Assembly (NCBI GenBank): GCA_964476595.1
Contig: CAYZCL010000149.1
Coordinates: 1 to 9,375 of the forward strand
DNA: 9,375 nt
DNA from: JALSRD01 sp964476595
Lineage (GTDB): Bacteria; Desulfobacterota; Desulfobacteria; Desulfobacterales; JALSRD01
Direction: 5' to 3'
Below, one piece after another: positions 1 to 4,907 of the stretch. The notes beneath the pieces are model-generated. The model searched no databases and was not told the DNA's origin. It was given only the letters and a program-made list of their open reading frames with translations. The position numbers and the translations under genes are program-made. Position 1 is the first letter of the stretch, and each line of letters starts with the position of its first letter.

Positions 1-131
1 AAAAAGTCGATGTGATACCCGCGCACGCGGATCTGTGTGCGTTCCCTCATCGGTATTGACCATCCCCGTCGGATATGCAAGGTTGGGAGCGGTTCCTTTC
101 CGACAACCCGACAGGCAAAGAGAGTGTTTGC

Positions 132-776
132 ATGCCCAGAAGAATCTTCTTACCGCTGCTGGCGGCCGCCATGATCCTGACTGTGGCCGGATCGGCTTTC
201 GGAGTCTCTCCCCGCCCCATCACCGTGCACGTGCCGGTGTCGGTCATCCAGACCGCCCTCCAACGCCTTTTACCACTGGAGCTCACCCCTATCAAGCAGC
301 TTTCCGGCCGGTTGTGGCTCAAATCCGTCCGCCACCTGAAACTCGGCGACAACCAGGCCTCTTTTCTGACCACCGTTTACGGAAAACGCATCGGTCTCAA
401 CATGGGGTCGCTGATTGTCGACATCGGCACCGTCGATCTCTCCTTCCACAGCCTGGTCAAGCTGCGCTACGACAAGGCCGCGCACGTCCTCTATATCAAG
501 CCCCATGTGACCCAGAAAAACGTCAAGGCCGAAAAACAGGAGGTGGGCGCCGACCTGACCCAACTGCTCTCGATCTTCAACGAGGTGGAATACCCCGTCT
601 CGCTGAAATCGTTGCGCCCCCTGGTAGCCGACACCTCCAGCGGCAAGATCCTGGTTCACTGGAACGTGACCGCCATCCGCACCCGCAACGGCATGCTTAC
701 CGTGGAACTCGTGCCGCGCTTTGACAAGCGTGCGGCCAAACGCAAATCTTCCGGGAAAATGAGCAAGACCCCGTAG
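132..776 (+). CDS. exported protein of unknown function
   Basis: This 214-residue protein begins with a clear Sec-type signal peptide: a basic start (MPRR), a hydrophobic core of about 15 residues (LPLLAAAMILTVAG) and a likely cleavage near residues 24-25 (SAFG/VSP). The mature part is mostly beta-strand-like, with alternating hydrophobic residues, no cysteine and no transmembrane segment. It ends in a basic, Lys/Arg-rich tail, so a soluble periplasmic location is likely. I recognise no catalytic motif. The general look recalls small lipid-binding periplasmic proteins such as the YceB/DUF1439 group, but this is only a guess. The start at 132 is preferred over the in-frame ATG at 75 because it puts the signal peptide at the N-terminus and has a purine-rich AAAGAGAG seven bases upstream. 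dinB starts 13 bases after its stop codon, so the two genes probably share a transcript. Confidence 0.75.
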   Translation: MPRRIFLPLLAAAMILTVAGSAFGVSPRPITVHVPVSVIQTALQRLLPLELTPIKQLSGRLWLKSVRHLKLGDNQASFLTTVYGKRIGLNMGSLIVDIGTVDLSFHSLVKLRYDKAAHVLYIKPHVTQKNVKAEKQEVGADLTQLLSIFNEVEYPVSLKSLRPLVADTSSGKILVHWNVTAIRTRNGMLTVELVPRFDKRAAKRKSSGKMSKTP

Positions 777-789
777 TCGGCTTTCCGGC

Positions 790-1944
790 ATGATACTGCA
801 CGTGGACATGGACGCTTTTTTCGCGGCCGTGGAGCGGCTGGACGATCCCGCGCTGATCGGACGCTGCCTGGTGGTGGGCTCCGACTCGCGGCGCGGTGTG
901 GTGGCGGCCGCCAGCTACGAGGCGCGGCGTTACGGCATCCACTCGGCCATGCCCATGTTCCAGGCCCGGCGCCTGTGCCCGGACCTGGTCATCGTGCCTC
1001 CGCGCAGGGGCCGTTACCGGCAGGTCTCGCGGGCCATCATGGCGCATCTTGGCGGCTACACGCCGCTGGTGGAAAAGGTGTCCATCGACGAGGCCTACCT
1101 GGATGTGGGCGGGTGCCGGCGCCTGTTCGGCCCCCCGCGGCAGATGGCGGCGCGCATCAAGGCCTCCATCCGCGAATGCTTCGGCCTGACGTGTTCTATC
1201 GGGGGGGCTCCCCTGAAATTCCTGGCCAAGATCGCTTCGGACATGCACAAACCCGACGGCTTGACGATGATCGATCCCGGTGAAGTCGACGCCTTCATTG
1301 CCGCCCTGCCGGTGAGCCGCATCCCCGGGGTGGGCCGGCGCACCCTGCGGCAGCTGGAAGAAATGGGGCTCCACCGCATGGCCGACGTGCGCGGCATGCC
1401 CCGGGCGGTGCTGGTGCGGAAGCTGGGCAAATTCGGCCAGCGGCTGTCCGAGCTTTCCCGCGGCATCGACCGCTCCCGGGTGACGCCCCGCCGGCCGGTG
1501 AAGTCCATCAGCGAGGAAAAGACCCTCTCCCGGGACACCGCCGACCGGTCGCACCTGCACAAAATCATCCTGCAGCAGTCCGAGGACGTGGGGCGGCGCC
1601 TGCGCGTTTCGGGTTTCAAAGCCCGTGTCGTTTCCCTGAAGCTCAAGTTCACCGACTTTCAGCAGATGACGCGCAGAACCACCCTGGAAAGGCCCACCCG
1701 TTCGTCGAAAGTCATCTACGCCCGAGCGGTGGACCTGCTGGAATCCGTTTCACTGCGCAAAAAAGTACGCCTGGTGGGCGTGGGGGTCGGTGGGCTGCAG
1801 AGCGCCGCGGCACCGGAGCAGGCCTGCCTCTTCGGCGGGGAGAACGGGGAGGCAGCGGGGTGGGAACGGGTGGACGCGGCCGTGGATGCCGTGGCCTCGC
1901 GTTTCGGGCCCGATGCCGTCCGCAAGGGAACGCTGCTGGACTGA
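790..1944 (+). CDS. dinB: DNA polymerase IV (Y-family translesion polymerase DinB)
   Basis: This cytoplasmic Y-family polymerase copies past damaged template bases with low fidelity. Of the 384 residues, the palm begins at once with HVDMDAFFAAVE: D6 is the first metal ligand and F11 is the expected steric gate against ribonucleotides. The second catalytic pair is D100-E101 in SIDEAYLD. The family block GAPLKFLAKIASDMHKP lies at 139-155, and a helix-hairpin-helix of the thumb (IPGVG) at 178-182. The little-finger domain follows. Residues 344-348 (QACLF) fit the QxxLF beta-clamp-binding pentapeptide. Unlike E. coli DinB, the chain does not stop there but goes on for about 36 residues (ERVDAAVDAVASRFGPDA), a tail known in many DinB homologues. 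All key residues are present, so the enzyme should be active. No strong Shine-Dalgarno precedes the ATG, and translation may be coupled to the gene 13 bases upstream. I see no LexA-type operator just before it. Confidence 0.97.
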   Translation: MILHVDMDAFFAAVERLDDPALIGRCLVVGSDSRRGVVAAASYEARRYGIHSAMPMFQARRLCPDLVIVPPRRGRYRQVSRAIMAHLGGYTPLVEKVSIDEAYLDVGGCRRLFGPPRQMAARIKASIRECFGLTCSIGGAPLKFLAKIASDMHKPDGLTMIDPGEVDAFIAALPVSRIPGVGRRTLRQLEEMGLHRMADVRGMPRAVLVRKLGKFGQRLSELSRGIDRSRVTPRRPVKSISEEKTLSRDTADRSHLHKIILQQSEDVGRRLRVSGFKARVVSLKLKFTDFQQMTRRTTLERPTRSSKVIYARAVDLLESVSLRKKVRLVGVGVGGLQSAAAPEQACLFGGENGEAAGWERVDAAVDAVASRFGPDAVRKGTLLD

Positions 1945-1947
1945 CGG

Positions 1948-1959
1948 GCCGGCGCCGGC
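1948..1959. repeat. 12-bp perfect palindrome between convergent genes
   Basis: The sequence GCCGGCGCCGGC reads the same on both strands. It fills most of the 16 bases between the dinB stop codon and the stop codon of the convergent thioesterase gene. It could fold into a very small GC hairpin in either transcript, but no T-run follows on either strand, so it is not a standard intrinsic terminator. It may be chance in GC-rich DNA. Confidence 0.4.
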
Positions 1960-1960
1960 A

Positions 1961-2431
1961 TCAGCCCACGATATAGGTGCCGGTTCCCACGGCGATGAGC
2001 GTGCCCTCGTCGTTGTGCATTTCCATGCGGGCCACGGCCACCTTGCTGCCGGCCCTGAGAATAGCGCCTTCGGTCAGGAAATAGCGTCCCTTTCCCGGCC
2101 GAAGGTAGTCTACGCGCAGATCGATGGTTCCCATGCGGGCGATGCGCTGGAAAATCTCCTCGGTCGAAGCGCCCATCAACTGGCGCATGAGCCCGATGCC
2201 GGCCACGATGCCGCCGGTCAGATCCATGACGGAAGCCACCACTCCGCCGTGCAGGCTCCCCTTGATGAAATTTCCGATCAGCTTTTCCTGCATGTTCAGC
2301 CTGACGCAGACCTGGTCGGGATTCAAGGCCGTGATTTCCAGCCCCAGCACACGGTTGAATGGAATCCGGCTTTCATAGACGTCGCGCAGCATGTCGAGCG
2401 CATTTTGCAGTTCGGTATCGATTTCAGGCAT
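1961..2431 (-). CDS. yigI: YigI-type hotdog-fold acyl-CoA thioesterase
   Basis: This 156-residue cytoplasmic protein belongs to the hotdog thioesterase superfamily (PaaI/4HBT type), which hydrolyses acyl-CoA to free acid and CoA. It resembles E. coli YigI along its whole length as I remember that sequence. Shared features are PFNRVLG at 24-30, SLHGGVVAS at 59-67, RMGTIDLRVDYLRPG at 99-113, LRAGSKVAVAR at 125-135 and the C-terminal TYIVG. The hotdog active-site signature HGG (61-63) with D70 seven residues later is intact. YigI is described as acting on medium- and long-chain acyl-CoA; the substrate here is inferred from that. The start is supported by AGGGA (2441-2445, read on the minus strand) nine bases before the ATG. 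The gene converges on dinB and diverges from the DUF309 gene, so it is probably transcribed alone. A free-CoA or acyl-CoA balancing role would fit an anaerobe that oxidises fatty acids, but nothing nearby proves it. Confidence 0.9.
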   Translation of the reverse strand: MPEIDTELQNALDMLRDVYESRIPFNRVLGLEITALNPDQVCVRLNMQEKLIGNFIKGSLHGGVVASVMDLTGGIVAGIGLMRQLMGASTEEIFQRIARMGTIDLRVDYLRPGKGRYFLTEGAILRAGSKVAVARMEMHNDEGTLIAVGTGTYIVG

Positions 2432-2472
2432 GCCAAAGTTTCCCTTTCTGCCTCAAGGCACGGCGTTAAACG

Positions 2473-2490
2473 GCCGCCGGTGACGGCGGC
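2473..2490. other. GC hairpin with tetraloop in a divergent intergenic region
   Basis: A perfect 7-bp stem, GCCGCCG/CGGCGGC, closes a four-base loop. On the plus strand the loop is GTGA, which fits the stable GNRA type; on the minus strand it is TCAC. It lies between the starts of the thioesterase gene and the DUF309 gene. Read on the minus strand it would be in the 5' leader of the thioesterase mRNA if transcription starts upstream of it. T-rich DNA (CTTTCTTT) begins only ten bases after the stem on the plus strand, too far for a normal terminator. Its role is unknown. Confidence 0.45.
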
Positions 2491-2560
2491 GCCGAGAAAT
2501 CTTTCTTTACAGAGTTTCCCGCGGCATGTAAACCCGGTCTCGGAAATAAAGGCCTCCATC

Positions 2561-3121
2561 ATGCATTCGACCACTGAACCCGGCATTTTCGATCCTTTCG
2601 CGGACCGGCTGGCCCGCGATATCCGCAACAGCCTCTCGACGGCCATGGCGGCGGCGTTCACCCACGCCGACCCAAAGCGCTTTACAGACCGCTGCGATGG
2701 GTGGCTTGCGCGTGACCTGCCCGCCGCCCACCGCCTCTATATCGAATCCCGTCGCCGGGTCTTCGAGGACCTGTTCGCCGCGCACCGTACGCACCGTTTG
2801 GACGCCCCCCTCCTGCTGGCGGTGCGCCTGTGGAATGCCGGGCTTTTTTTCGAGGTGCACGAAGTCGTGGAAAACCAGTGGCACGCCGCCACGGGGAAAC
2901 GCCGCCAGGCCCTCAAGGGACTGGTGCAGGCCGCCGGAACTTATGTGCACCGCCAGGCCGGCCGCACGGCGGCATCGGCCCGCCTGGGGCCGAAGGCCGC
3001 CGCCACGCTGCGCGCGGCGGCCGAAGCCCTGGACGAAATCGCCAATATCAGGGAACTGGTGGCCTGCCTGGAGCGGGGCGCTCCCGCAGCGCCGCGCCTG
3101 GTGTACGGCGATCGGCGATGA
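2561..3121 (+). CDS. DUF309 domain protein
   Basis: This is a 186-residue, largely helical, presumably cytoplasmic protein. The DUF309 hallmark lies in its middle: LWNAGLFFEVHEVVENQW at 90-107 followed by the basic GKRRQALKGLVQAAGTYVH segment at 112-130. The conserved residues of the family (the FFE-H-E-E-W pattern, then G-R-ALKGL-QAA) are present, so the fold should be intact. The biochemical function of DUF309 is not established, although the clustered His and Glu residues could bind metal. The first 80 residues are longer than in minimal DUF309 proteins and carry no motif I recognise. The frame is open far upstream, but the ATG at 2561 is chosen because AAAGG lies eight bases before it and the upstream part of the frame overlaps the thioesterase and dinB genes. 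It converges on rsmG with 11 bases between stop codons. Confidence 0.85.
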   Translation: MHSTTEPGIFDPFADRLARDIRNSLSTAMAAAFTHADPKRFTDRCDGWLARDLPAAHRLYIESRRRVFEDLFAAHRTHRLDAPLLLAVRLWNAGLFFEVHEVVENQWHAATGKRRQALKGLVQAAGTYVHRQAGRTAASARLGPKAAATLRAAAEALDEIANIRELVACLERGAPAAPRLVYGDRR

Positions 3122-3132
3122 GCTGTGCCGTC

Positions 3133-3837
3133 TCACCCCCCGTGGACGGTTTTCATCACCACGATCCACCTTCTCAGGTTCAGCACCGGCAGTTTTACCT
3201 CCCGAACCTCGGCGACACGTACCCGCAAACCGGAAGTGTTCCGGCGCGGGTTCTCTTCCAGCAGCCGCATTTCTTCCGCCACGCGTTCCGCCTTCAGGGC
3301 GATGACGGCCCCCTGCGGCGCCAGCAACGGTGCCGCCAGCCGGGCCAGTTCCTCCAGGGGCGCCAGGGCGCGGGCAAGGACCGCTTCGTACCGACCGCGG
3401 TGGTCCGCATGTCCGGATAGTTCCTCGATGCGGGCCTGAAGGGCTGTGGCGCCCTGCAGCCCGCTGCGCCGGATGACGTGCTTCAGAAAGGAGACCTTCT
3501 TGCGCACGCTGTCGACCAGGGTGACGCGGCTTTGCGGCAGGGCCGCCGCCAGGGGAAGACCGGGAAAACCGCCGCCGCTGCCCATGTCCAGCACGGACGC
3601 CCCTGCGGCAACCAGCGGAACCGCGGCCAGTGAATCCAGGAAGTGCTTGACCGCCACCTCCGCCGGTTCGGTGATGGCGGTCAGGTTGATGCGCCGGTTC
3701 CAGCGCAACAGTTCTTCCGCATGCAGCGCCATGCAGTCCAGCTGCGATTCGTCCAGCGTCACCCCGAAGGAACGGGCACCGTCTTTTACCAGCCGGCGCC
3801 ACCGTTCAGAACCGATCCGCATGGGTTCGTTCCCCAT
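3133..3837 (-). CDS. rsmG: 16S rRNA (guanine-527-N7)-methyltransferase RsmG
   Basis: RsmG uses S-adenosylmethionine to methylate N7 of G527 in the 530 loop of 16S rRNA within the 30S subunit. Its loss is known in several bacteria to give low-level streptomycin resistance. Of the 234 residues, the RsmG signature LLRWNRRINLTAI is at 43-55 and HFLDSL at 65-70. The SAM-binding motif I VLDMGSGGGFPGLPLA is at 82-97, the acidic loop LVDSVRKKVSFLKHV at 107-121, and the motif ARALAPLEEL at 155-164 matches the SRAFASL region of E. coli RsmG. It is slightly longer than the E. coli protein (207 residues). The frame extends to an ATG at 3915, but the start at 3837 is chosen because GGGAGG precedes it at seven bases and the upstream residues do not look like the family. 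The gene is not beside mnmG (gidA), its classic partner, and is divergent from the Smr gene. Confidence 0.95.
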   Translation of the reverse strand: MGNEPMRIGSERWRRLVKDGARSFGVTLDESQLDCMALHAEELLRWNRRINLTAITEPAEVAVKHFLDSLAAVPLVAAGASVLDMGSGGGFPGLPLAAALPQSRVTLVDSVRKKVSFLKHVIRRSGLQGATALQARIEELSGHADHRGRYEAVLARALAPLEELARLAAPLLAPQGAVIALKAERVAEEMRLLEENPRRNTSGLRVRVAEVREVKLPVLNLRRWIVVMKTVHGG

Positions 3838-3844
3838 TTTCCGG

Positions 3845-3850
3845 CCTCCC
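3845..3850 (-). promoter_or_regulatory. ribosome binding site deciding the rsmG start
   Basis: GGGAGG on the minus strand lies seven bases before the ATG at 3837. It favours that start over the in-frame ATG 26 codons upstream (3915). Confidence 0.7.
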
Positions 3851-3988
3851 TCGCACCCCGTATCTTCCGTTTTCACGGCCCCGGCCGATTCGGCCATTGC
3901 CCACCCGGGCCGCAAATGTTAAGGGAAAGGATCTCTTTAGCACATCCGCGCCTGCAACCGAAACGATTCCCGTCAGCCGGAGAAGCGC

Positions 3989-4714
3989 ATGACCGGAAAC
4001 CCCGGCAAAACGGGCCGACGAGGGCCCTTCGCGTCGCTCGCCAGACTTCTGCCGGATCTGCCGCCGGGCCGGTGTCCGGCCGCCGCCCCTGCGCCCGCCC
4101 TTGCGGAGGGATGTGGCCCGTGTAGCGGCGACGACGACGAATTGTTCCGCCGGGCCATGGCCGATGTGGATCCCATCGACCGCGACAACATCCTGGAGCC
4201 GCCGCCTTCGCTTTCGGCCCCGATCCGTTGCACGGACGCGGAACAGGAGGCGCTACGCCGCCTCGAAAGGCTGATCGCACACGGGGAGGGCTTCGATTGG
4301 CGCTTTACGCCGGAGTATATCGAGGGTTGCGGCTACATCGACGACCGCGCGCTGCTGCGCGGCCTGCGCCGAGGTGATTTTGCCATCCAGGACCACCTCG
4401 ACCTTCACGGACTGCCGGTGCGGGAGGCCCGTCTGGCATTCGACACCTTTCTGGAAAACTCCCTGCGCGAGGGCAAGAGAGCCCTGCTCATCATTCACGG
4501 AAGAGGCCTTTCCTCCCCGTCCGAGCCGGTTCTCAAGAACAAAGTGCAGCACTGGCTGCACCGAAACCGATGGCGTCGGTGGCTGCTGGCTTACGCCAGC
4601 GCCCGCTCCTGTGACGGCGGCGCGGGCGCCGTTTACGTGCTGCTGCGCCGACGGCCCCTGCAGCGCCGGCGTGCAAAAACCGCCATCAATGGAAATTTTT
4701 CAAAAAACAGGTAA
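3989..4714 (+). CDS. Smr-domain protein (putative endonuclease, SmrA/SmrB-like)
   Basis: This is a 241-residue cytoplasmic protein with a C-terminal Smr domain. The domain starts at HLDLHGLPVREAR (136-148; DLHG at 138-141). It continues with ALLIIHGRG (165-173; HGRG at 170-173) and ends in GGAGAVYVLLRR (210-221), so all three Smr signatures are present. The N-terminal half holds an acidic DDDELFRRAMADV block (48-60) and LRRGDFAIQ just before the domain, both resembling E. coli SmrB. The IIHGRG...GGAGA part looks closer to SmrA (YdaL). Smr proteins are nucleases acting on nucleic acid; E. coli SmrB cuts mRNA at collided ribosomes. That activity here is inferred. The first 45 residues are Pro/Ala-rich and contain three cysteines, including a CGPC motif (42-45). 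GGAG six bases before the ATG supports the start. The last codons overlap the A/T-rich upstream part of the fusA promoter. Confidence 0.9.
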   Translation: MTGNPGKTGRRGPFASLARLLPDLPPGRCPAAAPAPALAEGCGPCSGDDDELFRRAMADVDPIDRDNILEPPPSLSAPIRCTDAEQEALRRLERLIAHGEGFDWRFTPEYIEGCGYIDDRALLRGLRRGDFAIQDHLDLHGLPVREARLAFDTFLENSLREGKRALLIIHGRGLSSPSEPVLKNKVQHWLHRNRWRRWLLAYASARSCDGGAGAVYVLLRRRPLQRRRAKTAINGNFSKNR

Positions 4715-4721
4715 AATGGCA

Positions 4722-4750
4722 TTGACAACATCTGAAAAAAGACTTATTTA
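4722..4750 (+). promoter_or_regulatory. candidate sigma-70 promoter of fusA
   Basis: A perfect -35 box TTGACA (4722-4727) is followed after 17 bases by a weaker -10 candidate TATTTA (4745-4750). Just upstream, 4693-4717 is rich in A and T tracts within otherwise GC-rich DNA, as expected for an UP element, and overlaps the end of the Smr gene. A transcript from here would carry a leader of about 150 bases before the fusA start at 4908. The -10 matches the consensus at only three positions, so the exact start site is uncertain. Confidence 0.6.
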
Positions 4751-4781
4751 GTCAGATTCACGAGACCCGGTTATCGACAAT

Positions 4782-4822
4782 CCCTCACCTGGTTCTGCCG
4801 CCGGTGGGGGATTTTGTTGTTC
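4782..4822 (+). terminator. terminator-like hairpin in the fusA leader (possible attenuator)
   Basis: CCCTCACC (4782-4789) pairs with GGTGGGGG (4803-4810) in RNA as an eight-pair stem with one G-U pair and a 13-base loop. A T-rich run (ATTTTGTTGTT, 4811-4821) follows directly. This is the layout of an intrinsic terminator, although the T-run is interrupted. It lies after the candidate promoter and before the fusA start, so it could cut short fusA leader transcripts (attenuation) or simply end read-through from the Smr gene. I found no clear competing antiterminator helix. Confidence 0.55.
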
Positions 4823-4895
4823 TGAGATGAAATCCGGATTTGAATCACCGTTGCAACTGAAACAATCGCAGAGGACGACCGGCAGGATACCGCAG

Positions 4896-4901
4896 AAGGA
4901 G
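4896..4901 (+). promoter_or_regulatory. ribosome binding site deciding the fusA start
   Basis: AAGGAG lies six bases before the ATG at 4908. It fixes that codon as the start in preference to the in-frame ATG at 4827, which has no good Shine-Dalgarno. Confidence 0.85.
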
Positions 4902-4907
4902 CATCTG

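Noticed and set aside
22..41. Inverted repeat CGCAC/GTGCG at the left edge
   Set aside because: The stem has only five pairs with a ten-base loop and no T-run follows. The 131 bases before the first gene hold nothing I can support.
56..79. Possible promoter TTGACC ... TATGCA before the first gene
   Set aside because: The spacing is only 12 bases, too short for a sigma-70 promoter.
2506..2534. Possible promoter TTTACA ... TAAACC before the DUF309 gene
   Set aside because: The -10 part matches the consensus at only about half the positions and the best alternative has a 15-base spacer, so I could not tell it from chance.
1790..2560. Upstream extension of the DUF309 frame back into dinB
   Set aside because: It would overlap dinB and the whole thioesterase gene. 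The family similarity starts after the ATG at 2561, which has its own ribosome binding site.
2507..3802. A 431-codon open frame on the minus strand across the DUF309 and rsmG genes
   Set aside because: Both genes have clear family motifs in other frames. This frame is rich in Gly, Arg, Ala and Pro and has no domain, typical of a GC-rich shadow.
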